Source: Pyrenochaeta sp. MPI-SDFR-AT-0127 (taxonomy: Eukaryota > Ascomycota > Dothideomycetes > Pleosporales > Cucurbitariaceae). Taken from it: a stretch of 64,000 bases of DNA. Position numbers and translations under genes: made by a program. Under the pieces are notes generated by a model. That model was given only the letters and a program-made list of their open reading frames with translations, ran no database searches and was not told where the DNA came from. The stretch is from NCBI GenBank assembly GCA_020747015.1, contig JAGTJM010000039.1:124001-188000 (forward strand), in the 5' to 3' direction. This document shows, in pieces, positions 12,527 to 23,594 of this stretch (positions within the stretch are counted from its first letter, which is position 1; each line of letters starts with the position of its first letter).

Positions 12527-13792
12527 TTACGTGCAGGTATACGCTCCGTCGACTCTCAGGTCCGCACCCTACATTGTTTGTTAGCACAGGAAATAGACGA
12601 AGCTGAACATTAACCTACATTGACGTAGAGGCTAGCATCGCTGGACAAAAATGTGACGGCGCCCATCAGATCCTCGGGGCGGCCCATTTTGCCGACAGGA
12701 ATGAGCGACGTCCACTGCTTTTGCAGTTCTGGGTTGTCATCCAGAATCTTCTTGGTCCTGCAACGAGATTAGCAGAAAAGTCAATGAGCAGACGCTACAG
12801 TACTTACAGTGCTGTGAGCATGTATCCAGGCGAGATGCAGTTCACGCGAATGCCCGCATGGGCCCACTCGACCGCCAAACTGGACGCTAGATGTCGGACA
12901 GCTGCCTTGGCTGCGTTGTACGGAGCTTGGGGCTGTGGAACGTTCACAATAGCACCGGACATGCTTCCAATCATAACAATACTTCCTGGTGCCTTCCTCT
13001 CCATGAGGTGCTTCGCTACAGCGACAGCGTACAAGTAGGTACCGTCAACATTGACGCCCCAGAGCTTCTGTATGCGGTCGTGGGGGTAAGAGATGGCATC
13101 GTAGTTCTCGGTGAAGCCAGCTGAAGTGACCAAGTTATCGACCTTGTCATGCTGTCTAAGAATCTCGGCAAATGACTGATTTACAGATGTCGGGCTTGAG
13201 ACATCGCAGAAATGGGCTGTGACTTTAGGAATGCTTTGGCATTGGGGTTAGCTAGAGGAGAGCACATGATTTGGCAGACTCACTGGTCTGTGCCTTCATT
13301 CTCGTTCTTGAAGAGCTCGATCAAGCCTTCTGCTGACCGCTGTGCTTCCTCTCTGTTCATGTCGACAATGGCTACATCAGCTCCAGAAGTAACTAATGCC
13401 TGGGCCATGACAAGACCGAGTCCTCGAGCTCCTCCTGTAACAACGGCCGTCTTTCCCTCGAGGGAAAAGGAAGCCAGTGTTCTCTTAGCGTGGATACCTC
13501 CTCTGCCCTGGATTGGCTTCGAAGGAGGAAGGTCCTTCTCCTCAGGGTATTCTACCTTGATGTCTTGGTTTGTTCGTGCGAACTGACCCTCGTGTTCGCC
13601 ACTTTCACCAGGCTCACCCGCGGTAGACCCTGCTTCATGGTCATTCTCACCAGGTGTCTTTTCAAAGCGGCTAGGTGAGGTTGTGAAGGGTCGAAATGAG
13701 GAAAGTGTTTGCTGTGCAGGTCGTAGCGCTGCTCGCGGAACTTGGGCTGCGGCAGCGCGGGTAGCCTGACGTATAATTTGCGCCTTGAACAT
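12527..13792 (-). CDS. Mitochondrial short-chain dehydrogenase (D-arabinitol 2-dehydrogenase / sorbose reductase-like SDR)
   Basis: NAD(P)-dependent classical SDR. Exons 13792-13284, 13233-12808, 12757-12619 and 12568-12527; all three introns are 50 bp; 371 residues. The ATG at 13792 is chosen because the reading frame upstream has only a TTG. Residues 1-45 (MFKAQIIRQATRAAAAQVPR...) are a strong mitochondrial presequence; residues 46-105 are an acidic, Gly/Glu-rich linker; the SDR core starts at about 110. Motifs: TGGARGLG (cofactor glycines), an acidic VDMNR at the end of beta-2 (Asp favours NAD over NADP), a VTSAGF segment in place of NNAG, the catalytic Ser in IGSMSG, and YNAAK. The C-terminus GADLRVDGAYTCT is typical of fungal arabinitol/xylulose-type polyol dehydrogenases. 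The exact substrate is inferred, not shown. It is divergent from the phosphatase gene at 14623. Confidence 0.87.
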
Positions 13793-14622
13793 GATTGTGC
13801 AGTGCAAGTAAAGTTCAATTGAGGTGCGAAACGGTAGTTTCGGTGTGGAAAATGGCTCTTTTTATACCCAAGATTGGGATTGTGGAGCTATCGTGAGTCG
13901 TCGCAACGAGTTCTAGACTATTTGGACGTGCCTCGTCACGATGCTGTGCTGCTCGGGTCGCCAAATGTCGGCTCGGAAGCTAGAGTAAGCCAAAAAGAAA
14001 GCAATTGGAGTTCGAATGAAGACTTCACGATGCAAAGTCGGCTCAGAAAAACATTTCAAGGCCCTGAGTAGCTTAAGCTTTGTTCCCCCACCAAATGTTA
14101 CTTTTTGCTGAGGGCCATGACGTCGATTTGGATGCAGGGAGAGCTTTGGCGAGCTCGAACCGCAAGCGATCTCCCCTCGACGCCGACAAGCTGCCCTGTC
14201 TGGTATCAACGTCCCCTCTTTTTTCTCACGCCGTTGTCTTCGATTCTCCACACCCAAGGATACTGTGGGAACCGTCGAGCTCTGATTGCCACAGCAGGGA
14301 CCGAACCAGTCGCAAAGCTCGCAACACCATTGTGATTTGGCGCCATCTCCGCAACCTCCGTGCAGAGCTTCCTTGTGCTGGAGCTTACCCAGGCTACATC
14401 TCTCAACGTGGATACGACTACTATAGACGAAGCATCTTCTCATGCTCTAGATTCGTTTCAGTGAGTACTATACAATCCAGACATGGCACAGTCGCAGGGT
14501 TCTACGCTTCTCCAGAAACCCTTTATCCATGGTCTCTCTGGGCGTCGCATGGTGATGATGCTCGGTAGTAATCCTCTAGCATTGCTGACAAGAGTGTAAT
14601 CAGTACTCTCCCTTGAGCTACC
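13793..14622. promoter_or_regulatory. Divergent intergenic region between mitochondrial SDR and Inp54-like gene
   Basis: 830 bases separate two divergent start codons and so must hold both promoters. On the minus strand a TATA-like aaaaag/tataaaaagagcc element sits near 13855-13866 (tttttataccc on plus), about 65-70 bases upstream of the SDR ATG. Open frames of 60-176 codons here show no recognisable domain and I treat them as chance. Confidence 0.45.
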
Positions 14623-15894
14623 ATGTTTGAGCTGTATCTCCTCACGTTCAACGTGGCACGCACCCTCGTCGAGCCCCAGTCTCTCGCGCCTGTCTTCTTC
14701 GATGCACTCCCCAAAGGTGCCCCGCTACCCGACCTTGTCGCCATATCGCTGCAAGAGGTCGCTCCCATTGCCTACTCATTCCTTGGCGGATCCTATCTAA
14801 AGCCCTACTTCGACCGCATCACTACGACCGTCCAGCTCGCAGCCGACTTACACAGCCATGGCAGCGAGCACTTGGAGCACATTGCGACACGCAGCCTGGG
14901 CATGACGGCCCTCATGATTTTTGCAAAGCCAAGATTTGCAGAGAGGATACAATGGATACAGTCAGCAGGAGCCGGTGTCGGATTCTCCAACATGGGTAAC
15001 AAGGGAGCTATCGCAATGCGCGTTGGCATATCTTGCCCAGGTTCAGATGATACTCTCGATCTTACCTTTACTGCAGCTCATCTGGCGCCGATGGAAAGCA
15101 ATGTTGAGCCGAGGAATAAGGACTGGGAGAACATTGTCCGGAATCTTGTCTTCGTTAACAACGACGACTCAGCATACAGCTCAAGCGAAGAGCGGCCACT
15201 TCTTGCTTCTTCAGCAGAGGCACCAGCTGATCACAATGGTCTTTTTACGGCAGGCAATCATGTCTATTTCTATGGTGACTTGAATTACCGAACACACGAT
15301 AGGCCACCAGGAGATGAAGATCATAAAACCTATCCTCAGCCAACAGCACCAGAGTCGTCGCCGCTACACTTCTTACAGCTACTCAAGAACGACCAGCTCA
15401 TACGGGAAAAACAAGCCAATCGCACTATGCACAGTTTTGAAGAGATGCCAATCACTTTTCCACCAACATACAAGTACTCTACATCACACGACTCAAAGAG
15501 CGCCGATGGTGAGGAGAAATGGGAATGGTCGAAGCATCGTTACCCTTCTTGGTGTGATCGAATTCTCTTTCTCCCCTCTCATTCGTCATCGAAGATAGAG
15601 CCGCAAATCTATACCGCTCTGCCAGTGCAGAAAACCTCAGATCATCGTCCAGTTGCCCTATCTCTACGAGTCGAAGATAAGCCCATTCCGCGAGATGCGA
15701 ACGATGTTCGCTCTAAATCTCCATTTCCAATCAACCCGCGTTGGCGGGCTAGAAGGGACGCCGGGAGGCGCTCAGAAGTCATTGTGGGTGTGTTGTCATA
15801 CCTCACTCTGACAGGCCAGGGCAACGCCATTCTCGTCACCGTTTTTGGAGCAATTTTGGGCAGCTTATGGTTGGCTGGGTGGTTAAGCAGGTGA
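14623..15894 (+). CDS. INP54: Tail-anchored inositol polyphosphate 5-phosphatase (Inp54-like)
   Basis: Removes the 5-phosphate of PtdIns(4,5)P2. Single exon, 423 residues. Catalytic-core motifs occur in order: LTFNVAR (start of the exonuclease/endonuclease/phosphatase fold), SLQEVAP (metal-binding Glu), SNMGNKGAI, TAAHLAPM, YGDLNYR, RYPSWCDRILFL and TSDHRPVAL with the catalytic Asp-His. The protein lacks SacI, Pro-rich and OCRL-type regions, so it is the catalytic domain alone plus a basic linker (RWRARRDAGRRSE) and one C-terminal hydrophobic helix (YLTLTGQGNAILVTVFGAIL... to WLAGWLSR). This layout is that of yeast Inp54, which is ER tail-anchored and controls plasma membrane PtdIns(4,5)P2. 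An acidic, Ser-rich insert (about residues 185-205) and a second one (SHDSKSADGEEKWE) lie between conserved strands. Confidence 0.9.
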   Translation: MFELYLLTFNVARTLVEPQSLAPVFFDALPKGAPLPDLVAISLQEVAPIAYSFLGGSYLKPYFDRITTTVQLAADLHSHGSEHLEHIATRSLGMTALMIFAKPRFAERIQWIQSAGAGVGFSNMGNKGAIAMRVGISCPGSDDTLDLTFTAAHLAPMESNVEPRNKDWENIVRNLVFVNNDDSAYSSSEERPLLASSAEAPADHNGLFTAGNHVYFYGDLNYRTHDRPPGDEDHKTYPQPTAPESSPLHFLQLLKNDQLIREKQANRTMHSFEEMPITFPPTYKYSTSHDSKSADGEEKWEWSKHRYPSWCDRILFLPSHSSSKIEPQIYTALPVQKTSDHRPVALSLRVEDKPIPRDANDVRSKSPFPINPRWRARRDAGRRSEVIVGVLSYLTLTGQGNAILVTVFGAILGSLWLAGWLSR

Positions 15895-18800
15895 TGACAG
15901 GGCTACCTTGTCTTCTTCACACCTATCTGTATCTTCTTTGCGCTGCATCACGTATTTGTTGCTAGCGTCATTATTGTCTCAACGTTTCAACCATGCTCGC
16001 AGTTGGCCAGCCTATAGCATTCATGTCTTCGAGGAAGTCTATCATCGTACATTGATCCACATAATCTTGTAATATTACAGCAGATTTGTTTGGATGGCGT
16101 GAGCCGCGATTGATGGCACGGAGATACCATGTGTGTTGCATCGGGCAACAGCGACCATTTCTTTCAACACCCTCAGCACTTGATTATGCACACATGTCCC
16201 CATCTCAGTTGTTCATCTATTCTTGTGCTCCAATTTTAGACGATGAGCTGCAGGCGCATTGCGGCAGATCTGCAGATGTTGGTTGGCATCCGCTGGCGTT
16301 CCTAATTGAGCAACGGCACAAGATGAATGTTTCTGGATACTTATCCTGGGCATGGGCGTATAAACCACACCTCTGGATAATATCGTACGGCTTCTGAGTT
16401 TCCTTCACCCTAGAAGAAGGCATCGAAGCTTGCCGGCTACTCTCGTTCCCACTCGTTCACTAGATCTGTCAAGTGTAGCCGCTTGTCCGCGGTGTCCAAG
16501 CTCTTTTCACCCAATGTAATAAACATGTACATAGCCACACGCTTCGATTTGCCCAAGCAACATTGTTAGAAAGCGAAGCAAATTTGGGTAGCATGGAGCC
16601 CTGGTAATCAATGCGCAGGCTTGTTGGGTTAAGTAGCTGTTGATACACCTTAAAATTTACATGTACCATCAGACAAACTTGAACAATGCGGCTAGACAGG
16701 TCAAACAGCCAACCATCGCGCCCGTGAAAAATCCGACAGTTTATAGATGATGTTGACCTCGGGTTCCAGCTTCTAGTATTAGCATCATCTTGCACATTCC
16801 CTCAAACCCTTCTCGCACTTGTCCTGGTGCTCCTCGAGCTTCTCAGCAACATCGCAGCTACTACTGTAGCCTCATCTTTAATGGTTCCAGTATCCGCTGA
16901 TGGTAAACGTATAATCGAGATAGGATATGAAGATCAAATCGATTGTAAAAATTGAGCAGGTATCATGAAGACAGCGATTAGCAGTATGGGACTTGCTACG
17001 GCGCGTCTTGGGGCTGTTCATAATATTGTGAGAGCTGGTCATGCCCCCCATACCGAAGCTTTGTCAACCCAGAAGTGGGTGAGATGGACATTCACAAACT
17101 TGCTCAATGGCCACGACACACGAATACATTGGGTGGGGCTGGGCAAGTAGAAAGGAGGCGGTATTCGGTCCTGACAATTAGAGGGAAGAGTTTTTTCATG
17201 TTTAGACACCGATTTTTTAGCAGGGCCGATATATGGACGGGAGAGAGGTGTAATTTAGCCAGAGCTACTTACTACCGAATTTGCCACTGTGGGTATGGAT
17301 GTGTATTGATCGGTTGAGTTGGTGGTTACCGAGCACATACTTGGCTTCAGTGTATTAGGTCTCCGCTGCTATGCATGTTGCGAAATAATTTCAGTCGTCC
17401 TCGATGGACATCGACGTTTAGGCGACCTTTTAAAAACGTCAACAGATCCAATATGGGCGGTGAACTTACTGTCTTCAGCGATCTGCGCAGACTCGTCCAC
17501 AAAGTGGACTTGCACCCCTAGTTAGCAAACTACCATTTTCTCAACCAAACAAGCAACAACTTACCTTGTCCCTGTAAACCAGTTCAGACCTACTCACCTC
17601 CAACGAAGAATTCATACCTCTTCGCGCACGCGCACGCCGCTAAACCTTCGAGTCTTGAAAAAACGCCGTGGCAGAACCGAACTCTGTAATTAGACTTCAT
17701 CGTCACCGCATGTGCCCTAAATATGCATCTGACCTGCTGCGACACATGGCAAAGCCTGTCCATAATTAGAAGGTACTTGGCGACTCAGAATGGATCTTGG
17801 CGGTTGTTGACACTCTCGCATAGACAGAACTTGAGCACTCCCCAGATTTTCAGATAGACATAGGTACTCCGTTTATTTCTATGATTTTCGAAGCGCCATA
17901 TCGCTAGACGGAGGTAAGATCTTCATATTGACAGTGAGCATTGTTACTGTTTGTGGGCGAAGGGCGGAAAGATGGTCAACAACAGGGCTTACTCAGCGCA
18001 AGGTCGATTGGGCAGATAGAGCAGTCAGGCGGTTATCGAGGTAAGCAAATTGAGTTTACATATCTTCTCCAGCGAGATCAATGCTTCGCTGTTATAGACT
18101 TCCGTACAAATAGGGATGACGACGACTTGCTGTTTCAACTTGCAATTGTTGATTCATTGTAATTATAGTTCTTCCTTCAAACATACGCTAGTTCAGCTGT
18201 CAACTCAAAAGTGTGACCAGATACTGCTGCGTCGATTAATCAAACGGCCATGTTAGCAAAGAGTAGCAACCAAAAGCAATTGCATAGGGCGGATAAGGCT
18301 GTCGCGTGGGCTCGTAGAAGCATTGGCACAATGATGGGTAAGCACATCTCACAACCTCAACTATTGGGTATGCTAACCATTTTCCGATTGTAGATGGACA
18401 ACTGAACCTTGCATGGTCAAGGTTTGCGGTGAAGAGTGCAGTTTCGTAGAGAGACGACAAGACTGGTCGTCACTGATAGAACCTTATAGGGATGGATATT
18501 CAGCTAAAGAAGATAACTTGTGCGACAGCGGGATATGCAAGACCAAAGCGGTTAAGCGAGTCCTGTGTGCGTATGTCGTGGCTTTCATCATTGTCTCACA
18601 GATACCCTGTTTGTTTTCTTTTTCCCCAATCTCGATTCTGGACGATCGGCGATGCAATGGCTCCACATGTCGCATATGCTAGTAGGTGCAAGACACGAAT
18701 TGCATTTAGCTTTACTTGGGAAGAACGTTGAGTTTAAGACGTCTAAACATTTGGCTAAGACCTTGTTTGTGCTTGGCTGTTTGCACGATGTACTTAGTCG

Positions 18801-21178
18801 TTGAAATATCAGAATACTGGTAGCGGTCGTATCTCAGGAACTTCTACCTATATGGTAATAGCTTTATGATGATTTGGCTCTCTGCTTTTGCGATGAGAGA
18901 CTGCTAGAGCTCTCCTGCCTCGGTGTAGGGATCAGAGATCCCCACCAATAATCTAATGCAAGCACTCCTGGTCAGTGAGGAGTTGGGCGAGCAGGATAAT
19001 CGCTTTCCCCTGAAGAGCACGTGACCCATCCTTCATCTCCCTCGAGTCAGGTACCATAAACTAGCAAGGGGTTTTGGGGAGTTTTCAGACCCGGTAATCT
19101 ATACCTCCGCCATTGACTATGTAAAAAGGCGGTTTGAACCACAAATATCAGGCCCACGCAGACGCCCAACCTCCATGTCGAATGCTCAAGTGACCAGAAG
19201 ATCGGCAAAATTCACACGAAGACCGTTTCTTTTCCCTGGTGGGTCTCCCGGAGTCCCGAACTTGTGAAGATCACAGATCTAGACCATCTGTTATGTAGTC
19301 CTCCCATCAGAATGACGTCAGGGGTCTGCATGTGTGACCGTGCTCGCCCGTTTCTTGAATGTCGACCCTGAAGGGGATGGCGCTATTTTGGACGACTACC
19401 GAGCTTTTACGGCTCGTATTGTTTGTGCCGAAAGCTTGTTTTGCGAGGTGGAAGAGGGTTTTCGGTCTCAGAGTCTGGATACGGGTACATGAAGCGGTGG
19501 AGTTTCTTTTGTGGAGTAAGGGGTCGAGACCGCTGGAACAGGAAAATAGTTGTATAGGTGTACTAAACTTGGTGTCATAGGCTTGACGCAGGCTGTAGTA
19601 CTGAGAAATGATCGACAGCATAGCCACCAAACGTAATGCAAGCTGATGTGGTATGTAGCTGTGTATAGGTTTCAGATTGGCAAATGTATTGGTTGGGGCG
19701 AAGCAGGCGTTTACAAATGCAGGTTCGTTGCTGTTTCTGTTTCAATGCATCTGCGAAATGTCCGAGGTCGCTATTTGAACCCTGATTTCCAAGTTTTGAA
19801 CCCTGAATTGCTGTGCTCGGGGCGTGATGCTGGCATAAGCCGGCATGTGCAGCCGCAGCCACTGTCTGGCCTCATATTCCAATCTGGAACGGGCATGTCC
19901 TGAGCCAGGGAGTGTGCAGAAACGCATCGGGCAATGCTGGAAGATTCAAACCCCTCTCCTCAAGGGAGCCGAATTGCTTTAGGATACGCTCATTGGTCTC
20001 GACTGCATCGAATTGCCCTACGATATCAGGATAGGCGCCTTATCCGGGCCTCACGCCCGTGACTGCATCTATATGCCCGGTCTATTATTCCATACGCACA
20101 ACTACAACACCATTGAAGCTACTATCAGGATCCAACGTTTCCAAGAATCTCGCCCCGCTTCGCAGTAGCCGTTCCTACATATCCCGACCCCACCATTTGA
20201 ACACCAGTCGCTTGGCACTGGCATGGCGAGTGATTGGTCGGATTCCCGGCTCGCAGTGAAAACGCCACAACGTCATTGCGCAGCGGCCCCTTAGCGTGCG
20301 CCTTGCGCTCATCTCGATCAGCAGCGAAACGTTCGATTCATCTGGACATGTGGCTCCATGGTCTGGATTGTAGTGGGGCTGGCTATCTGGGAATTCCTGT
20401 TCTCGACACGGAATTTGGGCAGTCACTATGTTTCCCGCAGGATTATCGGAAATTGTGATGGGAATTTTTTTCTATCGATGCTCACCGTGACCACGTTCTG
20501 GTCTGTTTCCACAGTGGGTCTTGCGAAATACTGTGAAGTCTCCATCAGTGTGAGTTTTCACTTTGCCTGTCAGCCATCCCCGCATTTTCTCAGTTTACCC
20601 AGGCAAAGTGTCTTGTGTGACAAGGCTCCCACATGTGGGCCGCAATGTCAATCTGACGCATCCACCATGCGCAATCATACCAGCGTGGCGCAACGAACGC
20701 GCAATACTTTTGGCGTTGCAGTAGCGGCATGCATGGCCAGTATGGAGACTGTGAGAAGTGATAATGACTAGATCATATTGTATTCACTATTGCTTCAAAG
20801 AGAACAGGAAAATGTCTATGTTCGATATAATTGATTCCGTGGAGTGATGAATTCTAATGGTGTAATATCAGAGTGATAGCCCTCCCACCCCAACACGGTA
20901 TGATATGTGTATTCTCAGGACAGTTGGCATGCATATTTTCCCGTTCTCAATTCCTGCAATAATCCGCTCAGAAAGGCAAAATGGTATATCGTACAGAGTA
21001 ACCGCAAAATCCATGTCCTGTAAATGCTGGTAAAGTCCCTTCTGCCCTAGTAGATGTCGAAATGAATTGAAGATATTGTAATGTTCGCAGAACATTGTCG
21101 CTAAGTCGCTAGATGATAATTGGTTTGTTCAGGTTCGTAGCCGCAGGTTGAGCGCTACGACATGCAGGTGCTCGGCGA
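15895..21178. other. Gene-poor region of 5.3 kb
   Basis: I find no gene I can defend. All open frames are short (under 140 codons), overlap on both strands, and show no domain, signal peptide plus Cys pattern, or plausible splice chain. Base composition looks mixed, without the extreme AT-richness of heavily RIP-mutated DNA. No tRNA box B, 5S rRNA or transposon terminal repeat was seen. Two minor items are a near-direct repeat of ttgaaccctga at about 19774-19807 and an inverted CCGCC...GGCGG at 19107-19132. It could be decayed sequence, or host long non-coding transcripts. Confidence 0.5.
19107..19132. promoter_or_regulatory. Inverted CCGCC-N16-GGCGG pair
   Basis: CCGCC at 19107-19111 and GGCGG at 19128-19132 enclose 16 bases. 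The arms contain the CGG half-sites that Zn2Cys6 factors bind, followed by a few short open frames only. No gene lies within 1.9 kb downstream on either strand, so a regulatory role is speculative. Confidence 0.15.
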
Positions 21179-21400
21179 TCATGATGCCCTTTGCGATTGG
21201 GAGCTGAGTCGTGATAGCGACGCGAAGGAGCTGGTCATGGCGGAATAGGCTGCCATTGGTCTTGCGTTGCCTGATGATGCAGAAGAAGAGTTGGTGGTCT
21301 GGATTGACTGGAGGTTGAGTGTAACACAGCTGTCGCATCGGGCGCCGGAGGCATTGCACCGGCCTCGGCATCCGCGCTCGTAGTTGACACAGGAGAACAT
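21179..21400 (-). CDS. Small Cys-rich protein with CVNYERGCRGRCN signature
   Basis: 73 residues, single exon, starting at the ATG at 21400 (the frame continues upstream but the conserved-looking part starts here). All five cysteines fall in the first 25 residues with the pattern C4-x6-C11-x3-C15-x6-C22-x2-C25, within CVNYERGCRGRCN and GARCDSC. The C-terminal two thirds is Ser/Thr/Ala-rich (NSSSASSGNAR, TSSFASLSRLSSQSQ). There is no signal peptide. A TATA-like tatattat lies on the minus strand at about 21552-21560, 150 bases upstream. My recollection is that similar short N-terminal Cys motifs occur in uncharacterised ascomycete proteins; that is not verified. Function unknown. It could also be a chance frame, but third-position GC bias supports coding. 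Confidence 0.45.
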   Translation of the reverse strand: MFSCVNYERGCRGRCNASGARCDSCVTLNLQSIQTTNSSSASSGNARPMAAYSAMTSSFASLSRLSSQSQRAS

Positions 21401-23594
21401 TGTGATAGATATGTTCAAAAGGTTCTTGGTAGAGGCAGAGTGTGTTGATGTTGTTTCGATGTACGTTGAAGTGTAGCGTGGTTGTATGTCTAGACTTTGT
21501 GGACTTGTAGCGTGTTTGAAGATGGAAACGACCTTCCGTTCGAGGGCAGTTGCTATAATATATGCGCTAGGCAGTGCGATGCCCGATGATGTAGTTAAAA
21601 AGTCCAAGCATGCAGGGTGCTCTGAGATGCTCTTGGCCGGTAAAACTCTCTAATCACGGATAGCGCCAATGTATTGTTGGTGTGCCTCGGTCGCATGCGT
21701 GACGTTGCAGGTTCCGTCCAATGACTGTGTCGGATGTGACGCCTAGGATTCGGTTGGTGAACAAGGATTTCGTAGAGTCAATTGTTGCTGGTACAGCTGG
21801 GTGTGAGAAGGATGTCTTGGGGTTTTATATCGTAAGTCGACATGAGAAACAAATTCTGGCACGCCGGATGCCGCGGTTTTAAGACTTTTGACATGGTCAG
21901 AAGATTCAAGGGGCTAGAGAATATTACGTGGTCTACAGAGCCTGAGACCTAACGGTGGGCCGAGCCTTAACTCCCAAGCTGGCCAGTGCGCCTCTTACTC
22001 ACCGTCCTCACATATGCACGACGCACTGCCCTGCCGTAGCTTCATTTTCCTTCAATTGCATACATGTTCTCAATGCCAAAGCTGCAGTCAGCCCTTCACG
22101 GATTTTCCGTTTCGGCCGCAAATTCCGGATTTTGTTGCACACAGCGACGGTTGAGCCGCCGGGTCCTCGTATGGCTGACAGCACCTGGGCACCCTCCCCT
22201 ATCTCCACAGCACTCACAATTATGAACATATTACTGGCAGAACCTGGAAACAGAACGATTCTTGCTCTAAGGCGTTTTGCGACCTAGCAAGCTAACGGCA
22301 CGGAAACGGGCGGCCACCCAATCATCTATTAAAACCCTAAGCAGCATCTCGCAACCACCTTCCATTCCACTAGCTTGCACCATGAGTGTTGCCGTCTCAG
22401 CCTCTTGCGATTACGTAGCGCCTCGTTGCTGGCTTACTCAAAAAAGGACCCAATCAGCATATCTTTTTGGCTATCGCTACTATTACATCATGTCGCTTAA
22501 TGCTGCCTAAGATGTCACATCGTCTCTGGTCTACTGTAGTCAGGACATGTTCCAAGATGAGCATGGGCATCTACTTCACTTATTCCTCTCGTAGGAGGAC
22601 TGTGATCGGCTGCCTACTCAATCATGCGTGTACTCGCCTTTGTGTTCTTACTCATCGTCACTATGTGTTGCCCTGCATACGCAAACCTCTCTCGGCTTTA
22701 GCTATTGCCGTTGTCCGAGGCCCTTCTTCAAATCCGCGCACGACGTTATCATTTGTGCATTCGCCGTCCGCTTGGCGGCACCAGTAGATTATCCGAGTCA
22801 TCCGACGGCTTTCTACCTGCAACTTCGAACGCGTTTCCCAGGTAATTTGAACGCTATATCGCATCAAAGAAGCAGTTCAGACATCTGTACAGGTCCTACT
22901 ATACTTTCGATGCCTTCTAACAAGTTTCTAAAAGCTCCGGACAACAGTGGGGTTGATGATCACCGTGCAGATCGATCTCAGTGGCGGATGAGCCGGACCG
23001 CTGGAAGATCGACAGGTTCGCGAACAAAACCTAGCGGACGAGAAATGAACGAGAAACTTTTCTTATACGTTTATGGGGCTAGTATAGGACGGCATACCTC
23101 CCTTTCCTGAGCTTGAAGGGCCGTTTCGTACAACGTATCCGCGTGCATCCGTTTGACTACCGTATCGCGGCGGATGCAATATGCTTGGTGAATCTTGAAA
23201 ATCCCTACTGCGGGCTCTTTCGGACCGTTTGGAAACACGTAATGAAATATAGGTTTCACTTGAAGTTGTACCATAGCCTCCAAAGACCGATAATAGCAGT
23301 GCTTGAAGTATTCACATAAAGTATTCGATGTGATAGTAAAGGGCTTTATATCGATCGATCATTCATCACCATCATTAGATTCAAGGAGTAATGTCTATGC
23401 TTAAGTTAGGTAACTGATATTGTACATTGGAAACACTACCTCCTTTGATTCAACCATCTCTCTTTCTTGCTGGCAATACTACGCTGAGTATTATTGAGAT
23501 AACGCGAACATGACCAAATTCTATACCGCCTCTACTTATAGGCCCTGTCCACGAGCTGTTTTTCTCGCTAGGACTACCCTTCAACCCATTCTAA
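21401..23594. other. Gene-poor region of 2.2 kb
   Basis: No supported gene. Frames up to 160 codons (for example around 22628-23110) have no recognised domain and are compositionally random. The part next to 21400 probably contains the promoter of the small Cys-rich gene; the part near 23500 is the 3' flank of the GNAT-like gene. Confidence 0.45.

Noticed and set aside
13913..14443. 176-codon minus-strand frame in the divergent promoter
   Set aside because: No domain, Cys/Arg-rich random composition, and it lies between two well-supported start codons.
16086..20771. Open frames of 60-137 codons in the gene-poor block
   Set aside because: Each examined; none has a conserved motif, and length distribution is what a random sequence gives.
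22628..23110. 160-codon plus-strand frame
   Set aside because: Composition is random, no signal peptide, no conserved block, and the frame overlaps others on both strands.
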